Below are positions 35,101-43,057 of a stretch of DNA of 64,000 bases, piece by piece. Every line of letters begins with the position of its first letter. Position 1 is the stretch's first letter. The notes under the pieces are model-generated. The model made no database searches, was not told the origin of the DNA, and saw only the letters and a program-made list of their open reading frames with translations. The position numbers and the translations under genes were made by a program. Origin of the DNA: Vulcanimicrobiia bacterium (lineage in GTDB: Bacteria; Vulcanimicrobiota; Vulcanimicrobiia; Vulcanimicrobiales; Vulcanimicrobiaceae); the NCBI GenBank assembly GCA_025934645.1, contig JAICWY010000009.1, forward strand, positions 1 through 64,000, given 5' to 3'.

Positions 35101-36856
35101 TGGGCGCGTGCGCGACACATCCATCGCCGACGGCAACACCTATTGCGAACGCGACGCCTTCATCGATCGATTGTGAGCCAAATCCGGATCCGCACAGGAC
35201 GATTTCGTCGGTTTCCTTCAAGTCTTGTGCGGCTACGTCGCCACGGTTTGCCGTAAAGACTTTATGATCGCCGGTTAATTCAAGTGAATATCCGCTGCGC
35301 GTGCGAAGGGTATAAGCTTCTTTTTCGCCAGTTGGGAAAATCTTATTGACAAAATGCGGCTTGCCATCGGAACCAATGATGAAGGCCGCCTTTCCAACCA
35401 AGTCGCCGATCCGCTGCGGGCCATCGGCGGTGGAAACCAGCGTCTCCGCAGTTACGCACGGATTTGTCGCGTTGATGCGATCGTCGTTCGAGCAGGTGTG
35501 CCACTCTTGGATCGTGTCGTCGTATTGCAAGCCCGGATCGGCGCACTGCCACGCGGCCAGGCCGATTTGATCCCATAAATCGCGTGCCTTAATGGTCTTG
35601 ACCGTTTTGCCGGTCGTGCGCGCGACCAGATTCCAATCGGCGTCCTTGTCGAGCGCTTCGAAGAAGCCGTTCGACAAACGGACGGAATTGTTCGAATTCT
35701 GTCCCGCTACGGTTCCGTACGCGTCGGAATCCCAATTCGTGTCGTACTGCTCGACGTTGAGCGACGTATAACCCTGACGCGCGTAATCTAACGCGGTTTG
35801 CACGGCGCCGGACGGCACGCCCGAGACGAGCGCGCTGCGCAACGCACTCTTGAGATGAGGGTTCAGATACGGATCGAGACGCGCATTTTCAGGCACGCGC
35901 GTGTCATGAGCGGCCGTAATGATGCCGTTCATTTGTTTTTCGAACATGCGCGAGCCGATCACCAAATCGGCAACCTTGCGCTCTTCGCGAACCTTCCAGT
36001 TCACGAACTCTTCGATGTCCGGATGATCAGCGTTCAGCACGACCATCTTTGCGGCGCGGCGCGTGGTACCGCCGGATTTAATCGCGCCGGCGGCGCGATC
36101 GAAGACCTTCAGGAACGACATTAAGCCGGAGCTCGTGCCGCCGCCGCTCAGTTTCTCGCCGGTGCCGCGAATTTTCGAGAAGTTTGCGCCGCTTCCGGAG
36201 CCGCCTTTGAAAATACGCGCTTCGCGCACGACGCCGTCGAAGATGCCGCCTTCGTTCACCAGATCGTCGGCAATCGAAAGAATGAAACACGCCGAGACTT
36301 GCGGATGTTCGTACGTGTTGGCAGACGCTTGCAGTTCGCCGGTCTTGGGATCGACGAAATAATGGCCCTGCGCCGGCCCGGCGATGCCGTAAGCCCAGTG
36401 CAGACCCGTATTGAACCACTGCGGCGAATTGGGCGCGCCGACTTGACGGGCGAGCATGGCGCACATCTCGTCGTAATAGACGCGCGCATCGTCTTCACTA
36501 TCGAAGTAACCGTTTTTGAAGCCCCAGTAGGTCCAGCAGCCCGCGAGGCGGTTGAAGACCTGCCGCGAATCCCGCTCTGCGCCAAAATCGGCTGCTCCGG
36601 CCGGTTCCGAACGCCACAGCCACTCCGGCACGCCCTGTTCGGGGACGCGTGCCAGCGCCGCCGGAACGCCCGCTTTACGGCAATATTTTTGCGCAAGGAC
36701 GTCGACCGCGACCTGGCTCCACCCGGTCGGGACCATGATGTCCTTGGCTTCGAAAATCACCGACCCGTCGGGGTTGACGATGCGCGAGGTTCGCGGTTCG
36801 AACGTGAGGCCGGCGTAGGGGTCGCCGGGGGCCGAGTAGGTGCGGCGGAATTTCAT
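32156..36856 (-). CDS. nrdJ: Adenosylcobalamin-dependent ribonucleotide reductase (class II), intein-containing
   Basis: The 1566-residue precursor holds a class II RNR of about 1198 residues interrupted by a 368-residue intein. Host motifs include [10 protein letters not shown] (redox Cys), the [14 protein letters not shown] loop, and [21 protein letters not shown], where NxCxE holds the radical Cys. The C-terminal zinc finger is NACGECGQ...[14 protein letters not shown]. NrdJ reduces ribonucleotides for DNA synthesis with or without oxygen, using vitamin B12. The ATG at 36856 follows GGAGGAAGGAG. No B12 riboswitch is visible upstream. It is the only RNR in the window. Confidence 0.96.
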   Translation of the reverse strand: MKFRRTYSAPGDPYAGLTFEPRTSRIVNPDGSVIFEAKDIMVPTGWSQVAVDVLAQKYCRKAGVPAALARVPEQGVPEWLWRSEPAGAADFGAERDSRQVFNRLAGCWTYWGFKNGYFDSEDDARVYYDEMCAMLARQVGAPNSPQWFNTGLHWAYGIAGPAQGHYFVDPKTGELQASANTYEHPQVSACFILSIADDLVNEGGIFDGVVREARIFKGGSGSGANFSKIRGTGEKLSGGGTSSGLMSFLKVFDRAAGAIKSGGTTRRAAKMVVLNADHPDIEEFVNWKVREERKVADLVIGSRMFEKQMNGIITAAHDTRVPENARLDPYLNPHLKSALRSALVSGVPSGAVQTALDYARQGYTSLNVEQYDTNWDSDAYGTVAGQNSNNSVRLSNGFFEALDKDADWNLVARTTGKTVKTIKARDLWDQIGLAAWQCADPGLQYDDTIQEWHTCSNDDRINATNPCVTAETLVSTADGPQRIGDLVGKAAFIIGSDGKPHFVNKIFPTGEKEAYTLRTRSGYSLELTGDHKVFTANRGDVAAQDLKETDEIVLCGSGFGSQSIDEGVAFAIGVAVGDGCVAHAPNGVESLILTMSETEAPILEEVAASLNAEKVRTFAGDYRATRTTTVTKPSKGGSRISTSHRALLNTFKNYAELGKGSAEKAFKDAIYALDRKSIAALLSGLFTADGTVANYGEKSQYVSLGSTSLRLLEQVQHLLLSFGIKSKLYENRRGGKLVSSCPDGKGGLSEYAVQEIHDLRISRSSRLGFEQLIGFHPLSAKHASLRSLNAQVGSYKDRLTDAFRSLTPIGIRPVFDLTEYDTHHFVANGMVVHNCSEYVFIDDTACNLASLNLVKFLDEDDTFNEKQFAEASRIWTTTLEISVAMGQMPSKEIAAKNHGYRTLGLGYANLGTLLMRLGLPYDSEEAFGWCAAISALMTGTAYRTSAEMAQQLGPFARFEANAEPMLRVIRNHRRAAYDASKDEYEGLTVKPVTHPPTLFTQNVWSLARQMWDEALTIGEVAGFRNAQTVVIAPTGTIGLVMDCDTTGIEPDFALVKFKKLAGGGYFKIVNQSVEHALRHLGYSEEQIRDIETFAKGTGTLAGAPHVNRATLRAKGFDDETLDRIDASLPSAFELQFAFNKYTLTEEFCKEKLGFTDEQLSDWSFSILRDGLGFTQQQIEEASDVICGRMTLEGSPHLKDEHLPVFDCANPCGKHGSRYIRPIAHIEMMAAAQPFVSGAISKTINLPQQATIAEVKEAYRYSWERMIKAVALYRDGSKLSQPLAASYDLGGDIPQEEALQPAPFQTPLQVAERIVYRYIAKRRRLPERRSGYTQKAIVGGHKVYLRTGEYDGGQLGEIFIDMHKEGAAFRSLMNNFAIAVSLGLQHGVPLEEFVEAFTFTRFEPNGPVVGHDHIKMATSILDYIFRELAVSYLGRYELAHVQPSMEMDAMGPAEEEFVTEEQGEVRYVPTAVIEKLHPTSTHLHPGQKPASNDTPHVIAEERRHDRREPSPVSSSTGTATVPRNEQVTAARAKGYTGNACGECGQLTMVRNGSCEKCDSCGATSGCS
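34355..35458 (-). mobile_element. Intein with LAGLIDADG homing endonuclease inside nrdJ
   Basis: The 368-residue insertion starts at Cys codon 35458-35456 ([13 protein letters not shown], block A) and ends at HN (34360-34355, block [10 protein letters not shown]). The extein nucleophile Cys follows. Block B is [15 protein letters not shown]. Two dodecapeptide motifs, [13 protein letters not shown] and [13 protein letters not shown], keep the acidic residues of LAGLIDADG homing endonucleases, so splicing and possibly homing are intact. Block F is [16 protein letters not shown]. It sits between residues 466 and 835 of the precursor, directly before the radical cysteine of the reductase. Confidence 0.93.
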
Positions 36857-36960
36857 CGAGGCTCCTTCCTCCAATGGTGGAGGACCCGTTCACTTCGAGA
36901 GTGCAGAAACGAACACCTGTTCGATAGTACGTAGGTCCACCGGCGAGAGTGTGCCCATAA

Positions 36961-36999
36961 ATTGTACTATCGGGATGTGGGAGATACAAGATATAGTAT
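36961..36999 (-). promoter_or_regulatory. nrdJ promoter with NrdR-like box
   Basis: The minus strand has TTGTAT (36989-36984) and TACAAT (36966-36961) with 17 bp between, giving a start near 36954 and a leader of about 97 nt. The -35 overlaps ATACTATATCTTGTAT (36999-36984), a near-palindrome resembling the NrdR repressor box of RNR genes. A second CAAGAT-containing partial copy lies at 37012-37027, 28 bp away rather than the usual 31-32. Confidence 0.55.
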
Positions 37000-37143
37000 T
37001 TCGCTCCTTGTGCGCAAGATGTTGACAACGCCAAAAACTTGTGCACGCGGACGCTCGTTTTGGTGGAAAAGGTGTTCCCTGCGTGAGCGCGCTGTGGAAA
37101 CTTCCGAGGATAGTGGGGAGAAGTCGCGCAATCGCACGACGGC

Positions 37144-37632
37144 ATGCTAGGACCGGATCGCTTCGCACCCCGTCTTCACGACATACCGCTCGCCGAGCTG
37201 GCGGAGATGGGCATCCGGGGACTCATCGTGGACCTCGACAACACGTTGCTCGGTTTCCGCGAGACCGAACTTGCGGCCGAACACCTTGCCTGGGTAGAAG
37301 AGGCGCACCAGCGGGGCTTTGCGATGGTGATGGTCAGCAATAATTTCAGCGACCGCGTTCGCGGCATTGCGCGCCAGCTGCGGATCGAGTGCATCCCCAA
37401 CGCGCTCAAGCCGCTGCCGTTCGGTTTTTGGCGCGCGATGCGGCATCTGCGCTTGCCCCGCAAGCAGATCGCCGTCGTGGGCGATCAGCTCTTTACCGAC
37501 GTGCTCGGCGCCAAACTGAGCGGCAATCTCTATACGATTCTGACCGAGCCGATCGAAAGCAAAGACTTTCCGATAACGATGATGTTCCGTTTCTTCGAAC
37601 GTTTGATGCTCCCGGAGCGCCGCAAGCGGTGA
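37144..37632 (+). CDS. yqeG: YqeG family HAD-type phosphatase
   Basis: The 162-residue protein is a compact HAD phosphatase. Motif I is LIVDLDNTLL, motif II is VMVSNN, a Lys follows in NALKPLPFGF, and motif IV is VVGDQLFTDVLGAK. YqeG (in the family of yeast GEP4) is related to phosphatidylglycerophosphate phosphatase activity, though not settled in bacteria. In Firmicutes yqeG and aroE belong to one operon, and here aroE follows with a GTGA overlap, so the context agrees. Confidence 0.93.
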   Translation: MLGPDRFAPRLHDIPLAELAEMGIRGLIVDLDNTLLGFRETELAAEHLAWVEEAHQRGFAMVMVSNNFSDRVRGIARQLRIECIPNALKPLPFGFWRAMRHLRLPRKQIAVVGDQLFTDVLGAKLSGNLYTILTEPIESKDFPITMMFRFFERLMLPERRKR

Positions 37633-38381
37633 AATTGGCGCTGATTGGCGATCCCGTTTCTCACAGCCGCAGCCCGCGTTTGCACAATGCATTTTTGCGC
37701 GAGGCCGGCGTCGCCGGAAGTTACGTCGCGATCCGCGTGCCCCGCGGCAACGGCGTGGACGTCGTGCGCCGGATGCGCATGGACGGATACACCGGCATCA
37801 ATGTTACCACGCCGCTCAAAGAAGAGCTGCTGCGCGTTTGCGACGAGCTCGACGAAGAAGCGCAGCTCGCGCAAGCGGTCAACACCATCTTTTTCGGCCG
37901 CACCGTTTTGGGAGCGAACACCGACGGCATCGGCGCATGCTCGGCGCTCGAGACGGTGCTTGGACAGCCGGTCGCGCTCGAACGCATCGGCGTGCTCGGA
38001 ACAGGAGCGACTGCGCGCGCGATCTTCGCGCATTTACGCATGAGCGATGCGTACGCGTACGTCTGGGGACGAGACGATGCAAAAGTTGCCGCCATCTGCG
38101 AGCGTTTCGAAGCCAAACCGTGGCCGGAGAATCCGCCGGAGGTGGTGATCTCAACGTTACCGAGCGGCGTGAAATTGCCGGAAGATCTGGCGGCGCAGTT
38201 ACTGCACGCCGACGTCGTGATGGACGCGAACTACGGCGAACGCTCGACGCTGGACCATCAAATACACCGCGAGATCGTCAAAGGGGATTTGATGCTGGAG
38301 GCGCAGGCGCGCGCCTCGTTCGATTTCTGGCTCGCGCACGCGCAAGCCACCGTGGAAGAAGAACTCGCGCCGAACGACTAA
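37629..38381 (+). CDS. aroE: Shikimate dehydrogenase
   Basis: AroE reduces 3-dehydroshikimate with NADPH in aromatic amino-acid synthesis. The 250-residue protein has SHSRSPRLHNAF (shikimate binding), GINVTTPLKEEL with the catalytic Lys, and GANTDGIG. The NADP-binding glycine loop is IGVLGTGATARAI. It starts at GTG 37629, overlapping the yqeG stop. It is slightly short for the family (about 270) but complete. Its stop overlaps, tail to tail, that of the next minus-strand gene. Confidence 0.94.
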   Translation: MKLALIGDPVSHSRSPRLHNAFLREAGVAGSYVAIRVPRGNGVDVVRRMRMDGYTGINVTTPLKEELLRVCDELDEEAQLAQAVNTIFFGRTVLGANTDGIGACSALETVLGQPVALERIGVLGTGATARAIFAHLRMSDAYAYVWGRDDAKVAAICERFEAKPWPENPPEVVISTLPSGVKLPEDLAAQLLHADVVMDANYGERSTLDHQIHREIVKGDLMLEAQARASFDFWLAHAQATVEEELAPND

Positions 38382-39202
38382 GCGCAGGCGGGCGCGAGCC
38401 AGCGCGCCAGATTTTTAATGTAATCGTTGAACGATTCTTCAATCGCCGCGGGCGCGCCGTCGCGTTGAGCCCAGTCCGGATCGGCAAAGTAGTGAAACGA
38501 GGAAGCCGCAACGGCGCGTCCGCTCGGCTTGCCGTTTCCGCCGATTTCGCCCTCGATCGCTACGGCGAGGTTTTGCGCGCGGCCGGTCGCGGCGTTGGCG
38601 CTCAGCGCGATTACGCGCGCGTGTTTTAGTCCGGCCGGAACCGAGAGCGCGCCTTCGTGCGGCGGCGCCGGAAAGTATTCTACCACGCCGCTCGGCGATT
38701 TGCCGCTGCGCAAAACGTCGTGCACGGGTTCCAGCGGAACGATGCGCCTGAACGCGCGGTGCACCGGTTCGCGATGCATACCGGTGGAATACGACGCCGC
38801 GATGCGCTCGCGCGTAAACCGGCGCCGCTCGCGAAACCGGTTGTACGAGGCGAAATTGTTCACCGCGCCGATGGTGCCCAAATTCAGCAGAGAAGCGCCG
38901 AGATCTTCACGGTCGCGCGCCGTAAGAATGCCGCCGCCGCGTTCGCGGAAGTGCAGAATGCCGCGCACGTCTTCGGGCGAGAGTCCGTTTCCGCGATCGG
39001 CCGCAATCAGCCACAGCTCGTCGAAGTCCGACTCCGCCAAGTGCGAGAGCACGGCGTCGCTGCCGTCGTGCTGCGGCTCGCGGTTGCGTGCCGTGACCGT
39101 ATGGCCATCGGAACGCAACACGTCTGCGAGTTTGGTGAAACGCTGCGCGCACCAAGCGTCTTCAGCGCCCGTAATCGTAGTCTGGATCAAAATCTTCGAC
39201 AT
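38378..39202 (-). CDS. Protein of unknown function, GATase-1/ThuA-like pattern
   Basis: The 274-residue cytoplasmic protein opens with ILIQTTITGAEDAWCAQRF and has a strand-helix pattern (FDELWLIAADRGNGLSPEDV, ILHFRERGGGILTARDREDL). This resembles class I glutamine-amidotransferase/ThuA-like domains, with a central beta sheet and a GGG turn. The C-terminal half (PSGRAVAASSFHYFADPDW) also fits that group, in which a His/Asp end is common. No catalytic Cys-His-Glu triad is evident, so an enzyme function cannot be claimed. It lies between aroE and tRNA-Ser. Confidence 0.6.
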   Translation of the reverse strand: MSKILIQTTITGAEDAWCAQRFTKLADVLRSDGHTVTARNREPQHDGSDAVLSHLAESDFDELWLIAADRGNGLSPEDVRGILHFRERGGGILTARDREDLGASLLNLGTIGAVNNFASYNRFRERRRFTRERIAASYSTGMHREPVHRAFRRIVPLEPVHDVLRSGKSPSGVVEYFPAPPHEGALSVPAGLKHARVIALSANAATGRAQNLAVAIEGEIGGNGKPSGRAVAASSFHYFADPDWAQRDGAPAAIEESFNDYIKNLARWLAPACA

Positions 39203-39300
39203 GAACCAACCTGCCAGCGGGCCGTTTTCGTGAGGTATTCTACCGACTTAAAACGCAATAAATCCGGCACAGGTTCTCATATCGGCCTAAATGGCCGCTG

Positions 39301-39330
39301 AAAAAAGCAAAAACCGCCCTGGGGACGGTC
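39301..39330 (-). terminator. Intrinsic terminator of tRNA-Ser
   Basis: On the minus strand GACCGTCCCCAGGGCGG folds into a short GC stem and is followed by TTTTTGCTTTTTT. It lies 13 bp after the end of tRNA-Ser. Confidence 0.75.
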
Positions 39331-39342
39331 TTTGAAGTCCAT

Positions 39343-39429
39343 CGGAGAGGGGGAGATTCGAACTCCCGAGACCCGTGAAGGTCTGCTCGCTTTCCAAGCG
39401 AGTGCATTCGACCACTCTGCCACCTCTCC
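39343..39429 (-). tRNA. tRNA-Ser (anticodon GGA)
   Basis: The minus strand gives an 87-nt cloverleaf with acceptor GGAGAGG/CCTCTCC, anticodon stem CTCGC/GCGAG, loop TTGGAAA (anticodon GGA) and a long variable arm (CAGACCTTCACGGGTCT) typical of class II tRNAs. The discriminator is G73, and CCA is not encoded. Confidence 0.95.
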
Positions 39430-39451
39430 CGATTTGCAGCCGAAGCCAGTC

Positions 39452-39468
39452 CCCCGGATTAGCCGGGG
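39452..39468. terminator. GC hairpin after the lipoprotein gene
   Basis: CCCCGG-attag-CCGGGG is a perfect 6-bp stem just beyond the stop at 39473. It has no U-run, so termination is plausible but weak. Confidence 0.4.
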
Positions 39469-39472
39469 ACGG

Positions 39473-40117
39473 CTAAAAGGCCTCGTCGTCTTCGGGCGTC
39501 GTGCGCAGCTTCGCGAGATAAAACGCATATGTCGAATCGGAGGAAAGCTGAACGGAACCGTTTCCGAACGCGAACGGCCCGTCGGCCGGCCTGTCTAAGG
39601 GGCCTGAAACATCCAGTACGCTCGTTCGTCCGCCGGCATCCGCTGCCAGCGCGACCACGTAGTAGCCGTCGCCACCAAACGACGGCGTAGGCCCGGGCGA
39701 CGGCGGAAGCGTTGCGACGTTCATCGGCAGCACCGTACTTTGCGCATTGGGCGCGTGACCGGTTTGCGAACATGCCTGGATCGCATCGATCTGCACGCGC
39801 ACCGTGGCGGATCGTGGCGGTTGCAGCGTCGCCGGATCCAGCGGGAAGCCGCGATCGGAAAGGCGCTGGGGAACATGTTCGTTTGCGCAGACCGCGCTCG
39901 CGGACCACAGCAGCACGCCGGTGCGCACGAACTCGGATTCGAGCGGCGAGACAAGCCTGAAATGCCGCCTCACCGCGCGAGCGTCGGATACGCCTTGCCG
40001 GGCCTGCGCCGAGGCTGCGGAAACGTTGGCGGGCGGCGTGCCTACGCTTGCGGAACAGCCGGCCAGCAGCGATGCGCCGAGCGCGAAATACGCGAGTGAA
40101 CGAAGCGGCAAACGCAT
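39473..40117 (-). CDS. Lipoprotein of unknown function
   Basis: The 214-residue protein has a lipoprotein signal (LAYFALGASLLAGCSA, lipobox Cys near 21) and a mature domain of about 190 residues. It carries two further cysteines (AVCANEH and IQACSQTG) that may form a disulfide, and a proline-rich stretch (LPPSPGPTPSFGGDG). GGAGG lies eight bases before the ATG. I know no family. It directly follows the EAL gene (16 bp) and may be co-transcribed. Confidence 0.7.
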   Translation of the reverse strand: MRLPLRSLAYFALGASLLAGCSASVGTPPANVSAASAQARQGVSDARAVRRHFRLVSPLESEFVRTGVLLWSASAVCANEHVPQRLSDRGFPLDPATLQPPRSATVRVQIDAIQACSQTGHAPNAQSTVLPMNVATLPPSPGPTPSFGGDGYYVVALAADAGGRTSVLDVSGPLDRPADGPFAFGNGSVQLSSDSTYAFYLAKLRTTPEDDEAF

Positions 40118-40133
40118 GGGGTGAACCTCCGTG

Positions 40134-40943
40134 TTAACGGGCTTGCGCGATGGCGGCCGGTTTGCCGGCCTCGCGCGCGAGCAGATCCTGGAACTCCGAT
40201 GCCGGCAGCGGCCGGCCGAAATAGTAGCCTTGCGCGAGTTGCGTGCCGCAATCTCGCAGAAAATGCCACTGGGCGTCGGTTTCCACACCTTCGGCTACGA
40301 CGCGAAGTCCCAACGCGTGCGCCATCGCGATAATCGCCGAAACGATGGCGAGATCGTTTGCGTCCTCGGGAATGTCGCGGACGAACGACTTGTCGATCTT
40401 CAAAACGTCGATCGGAAAGCGCTTCAAATAACTCAGCGAGGAATACCCGGTCCCGAAATCGTCCAGTGATAGCCCGATGCCGAGCGACTTGAGTTGACGC
40501 ATGACGCCGATGCTCTCCTCGGCGTTGTGCATCGCGATCGTCTCGGTGATCTCGAACTCCAAATCGTTCGCATTGAAACCACTCGCCTTGAGCGCTTCTT
40601 CGACTTGTTTGACCAGATTGAAGTGCAAGAACTGCCGCCCGGAAAGATTGACGGCAAGGCGCAAACGACGCTGATAGGTTTGCTGCCAGCGATGCATCTG
40701 TTCGGCGGCTGTGCGTAGTACCCAATCGCCGAGCTGAATGATGAAGCCCGACGTCTCGGCTTGGGCGATGAATGTTTCCGGCATCGCCATCGACTGATCG
40801 CGCTGGGGCCACCGGCAGAGCGCTTCGGCGCCCACAATCTCGGCGGTCGCGACGTTGACGACAGGTTGATAGTAGAGCTGGAATTCTCCATAGCTCAACG
40901 CATTGGCCAGCCGCTGATGAAGTGGGACGAGGCGGTAGCTCAC
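40134..40943 (-). CDS. Stand-alone EAL-domain c-di-GMP phosphodiesterase
   Basis: The 269-residue protein is almost only an EAL domain. It has the motifs for Mg binding and catalysis: YYQPVVN, GAEALCRW, VNLSGRQF, FEITETIAM, LDDFGTGYSSL, LKIDKSFV, EGVETDAQ and GYYFGRP. No sensor domain is present, so activity would be set by expression. It starts at GTG 40943. The leader contains a perfect GACCTAGG hairpin that holds the likely Shine-Dalgarno AGG. It is the second of three EAL proteins in this window. Confidence 0.92.
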   Translation of the reverse strand: MSYRLVPLHQRLANALSYGEFQLYYQPVVNVATAEIVGAEALCRWPQRDQSMAMPETFIAQAETSGFIIQLGDWVLRTAAEQMHRWQQTYQRRLRLAVNLSGRQFLHFNLVKQVEEALKASGFNANDLEFEITETIAMHNAEESIGVMRQLKSLGIGLSLDDFGTGYSSLSYLKRFPIDVLKIDKSFVRDIPEDANDLAIVSAIIAMAHALGLRVVAEGVETDAQWHFLRDCGTQLAQGYYFGRPLPASEFQDLLAREAGKPAAIAQAR

Positions 40944-40948
40944 AACGA

Positions 40949-40972
40949 GACCTAGGTTGGATGCCCTAGGTC
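40949..40972. promoter_or_regulatory. Perfect inverted repeat GACCTAGG-N8-CCTAGGTC before the EAL gene
   Basis: The 8-bp arms match exactly, and each contains the palindrome CCTAGG. The dyad fills most of the 36-bp gap between the aldolase stop and the EAL start. As RNA it forms a hairpin whose 3' arm includes the AGG nine to ten bases before the EAL GTG. It could be a terminator without a U-run, a translation-blocking hairpin or a protein site. Confidence 0.55.
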
Positions 40973-40979
40973 GCTCGGC

Positions 40980-41558
40980 CTACCTCTCAGGCAGAAATCG
41001 GCTAAAAAAAGCGATGCGCGCCGCTTCCTCTGCCAAATCCGTGGCAACGTAGGCCTGCTCCAATGTTGAGGCGACCGCTGAAAGACCGTGCCGTTCCATG
41101 AGCACGGTGTCGATGCCGCGAGAAAATTCCGCAGCCGTGACGCGCGCCAGCGCTTGCGATCCCGGCGGTTCGTAAGGGGTCCACGCCACCTCCCCGAGCG
41201 TCTCGCGCGCGCCGACGGTGTCGCGGTCGAAGACAGCTCCGGTCTTCGACCAGACCACGCAGAACGTCGGATGCGTATGAATGATGGCGTGGACGTCCGG
41301 GCGTGCCTGGTACGCCGCTACGTGCAGTGGCAACTCGCTCGTGGGTTGGCCTTGGCCTTGACGCGGGTCCCCGCCGGCGTCGGTGCGCACCAACTGCGAC
41401 GCCGCAACGGCGCGCAGAGAGACTTGCGTGGGAGTAACGATGATGTCGCCGTCCTCCAGCCGCACGCTCACGTTGCCGCTGGTGCCGGTGACGAGCCGGC
41501 GTTCCCAGAGCAGCGCACAGTAGCGCGCGATCTCCTCGCGCGCGCGGCTTTCGGTCAA
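40980..41558 (-). CDS. Class II aldolase (fuculose-phosphate aldolase-like)
   Basis: The 192-residue protein belongs to the zinc-dependent class II aldolase/adducin family. It has TGTSGNVSVR (phosphate binding), IIHTHPTF with two zinc His, and the third in MERHGLSA. Family members cleave L-fuculose-, L-rhamnulose- or related sugar phosphates. The start is TTG 41558, overlapping the preceding gene's stop (TTGA), which fits family N-termini. It is coupled to the truncated aldehyde dehydrogenase upstream. The actual sugar is unknown. Confidence 0.85.
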   Translation of the reverse strand: MTESRAREEIARYCALLWERRLVTGTSGNVSVRLEDGDIIVTPTQVSLRAVAASQLVRTDAGGDPRQGQGQPTSELPLHVAAYQARPDVHAIIHTHPTFCVVWSKTGAVFDRDTVGARETLGEVAWTPYEPPGSQALARVTAAEFSRGIDTVLMERHGLSAVASTLEQAYVATDLAEEAARIAFFSRFLPER

Positions 41559-42406
41559 ATGGCGGCCGGATGCCAGATCGTTTTGATCTCGCTGCATGCG
41601 GCGATGGCATCCAGGGATTGCGCGTGCGGATCGAACCACTCCTCGCGCGAGCGCTGCGGAAAGACCTGAAGACGTTTGACATTTTCGGCGGCCTGCGTTT
41701 GCCAATCGGCCGAACCGGCGCCGCGCGGGTAGGCCAGCGCGTTCACGTCCATGTGTTTTGCAAGCACCGGCGCAAGTTCGGAACGCAAGCCGGTAATGAT
41801 GTTCGCGACGCCGGCGGGGAGATCGCTGGTCGCCAGCGCCTCCGCGAAAACAATCGCGGTACGCGGATCTTTCTCGGACGCGATCAGCACGACGCTGTTG
41901 CCCGCTACCAGCGCCGGCATCAGTACGCTGACAAGTCCCAGCAGCGCCGGCTCGTCGGGCGCGCACATGCCGATGACGCCCATGGGTTCGGGCGTGGAGA
42001 AATTGAAATGCGGACCGCCGACGGGATTGCGCGTAGAGAGCAGCGCGCTGTACTTATCGCACCAGCCCGCATACCAGACGACGCGATCGATGGCCGCGGT
42101 GACTTCCTCATCGCTTCCCGCGTGCTCGGCAAGTTCGGTCCGGCGCGCTTCCATCATCTCGGCCAGGCGGTAGAGAACCAGGCCGCGCGTGCCCGGTGCG
42201 GTTTTGAACCATTTCGGCTGCGCGGCGCGCGCCGCCACGACGGCATCCCGGACGTCCTTGCGCGAGCCGCGCGCGATGTTCGCGCCGAAGTCGCTGCCGT
42301 CCCAAAGCGGATCGCTGCGTCCCGATTCGGATCGCACGAATGCGCCGTTGATGAACAGCTTGTACATTTTACGGACGGTCAGGCGCGGATGCTCTTGTTT
42401 CGACAC
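41555..42406 (-). CDS. Truncated aldehyde dehydrogenase-like protein
   Basis: The 283-residue protein is homologous to only the first half of an aldehyde dehydrogenase: YKLFINGAFVRSESGR, WYAGWCDKYSALLS, PMGVIGMCAPDEPALLG, and a weakened cofactor-binding region. The catalytic Cys and Glu and the whole C-terminal domain are missing. The frame has no internal stops, so it is an intact short gene and not obvious decay. Short paralogues of this type are known to me beside deoC and full-length aldehyde dehydrogenases. Here it is about 10 kb from that pair and instead coupled to a class II aldolase. The start could be GTG 42406 or ATG 42367. Confidence 0.8.
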   Translation of the reverse strand: MSKQEHPRLTVRKMYKLFINGAFVRSESGRSDPLWDGSDFGANIARGSRKDVRDAVVAARAAQPKWFKTAPGTRGLVLYRLAEMMEARRTELAEHAGSDEEVTAAIDRVVWYAGWCDKYSALLSTRNPVGGPHFNFSTPEPMGVIGMCAPDEPALLGLVSVLMPALVAGNSVVLIASEKDPRTAIVFAEALATSDLPAGVANIITGLRSELAPVLAKHMDVNALAYPRGAGSADWQTQAAENVKRLQVFPQRSREEWFDPHAQSLDAIAACSEIKTIWHPAAI

Positions 42407-42460
42407 AGCGGGCGAAGCTACGACGCCGGACGTGGGCCGCCCTGGGTGGGGCGGCGGCCG

Positions 42461-42478
42461 GGCGGGTATAAGCCCGCC
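42461..42478 (+). promoter_or_regulatory. Hairpin/TATAAG element abutting the bacterioferritin start
   Basis: GGCGGG-tataag-CCCGCC is a perfect 6-bp stem ending one base before the ATG at 42479. The loop TATAAG is also a good -10 hexamer, and its distance would put the transcript start on the ATG itself. No Shine-Dalgarno sequence is visible. Confidence 0.4.
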
Positions 42479-43039
42479 ATGAGTACTTCGACGCCGTTTT
42501 TATCGGACGTTCAGGAACTTCGCCGTCGCGCCCGTGAGAACATGATGCGCGGCCCGATTACCAGCGATTACCGCGGCGACCTCGACCGCGCTGTGGACGT
42601 ACTGAATCAAGCCCTGGCCACGGAACTGGTGTGCGTGCTGCGGTACAAGCGCCACTATTACATGTCTCGCGGCATGTACAAGGATGCCGTGGCGGGTGAG
42701 TTTCTGGAACACGCAACGCAAGAGCAAGAACACGCCGATCGGATCGCCGAGCGCATCACGCAACTCGGCGGCGCGCCCAACTTCAACCCGGAGGGCATGG
42801 CCTCGCGCAGTCATTCCGAGTACAAGGAAGGCGACGGCATGATCGACATGATCAAAGAGAACTTGGTCGCCGAACGTGTCGCGATCGAGTCCTACCGTGA
42901 AATGGTGAAATTCTTCGGCGAGAACGATCCGACGACGCGCCGCATGCTCGAGTCTATTCTCGCGGTCGAAGAAGAGCACGCCAACGACATGGTGGATCTG
43001 CTCGAGCAGCACGAGCCGTCCGTGCGCGGCGAAGCCTAA
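42479..43039 (+). CDS. Bacterioferritin-type ferritin-like protein
   Basis: The 186-residue four-helix protein has the ferroxidase pattern of bacterioferritins: ALATELVCVLRY, LEHATQEQEHADRIAERI, LVAERVAIESYREM and AVEEEHANDMVDLL, i.e. Glu and ExxH pairs in all four helices. It should oxidise and store iron or act as a mini-ferritin. No haem-binding Met is clear. The start at 42479 is defined by family length. The frame is open far upstream but only as antisense of the aldehyde dehydrogenase-like gene. Confidence 0.9.
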   Translation: MSTSTPFLSDVQELRRRARENMMRGPITSDYRGDLDRAVDVLNQALATELVCVLRYKRHYYMSRGMYKDAVAGEFLEHATQEQEHADRIAERITQLGGAPNFNPEGMASRSHSEYKEGDGMIDMIKENLVAERVAIESYREMVKFFGENDPTTRRMLESILAVEEEHANDMVDLLEQHEPSVRGEA

Positions 43040-43057
43040 CAACGGCTTCACGGCAGT

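Noticed and set aside
35000-35456. Treating the nrdJ insertion as frameshift debris or a group I intron
   Set aside because: The insertion is in frame throughout with intein blocks A, B, F and G, and it ends HN|C. It is a protein-level element.
36857-37143. Cobalamin riboswitch upstream of nrdJ
   Set aside because: The leader is only about 97 nt, and no B12-box-like sequence or long structured region is visible.
41570-42478. Upstream extension of the bacterioferritin frame (about 300 codons)
   Set aside because: It is antisense to the truncated aldehyde dehydrogenase gene. Bacterioferritin homology begins at 42479.
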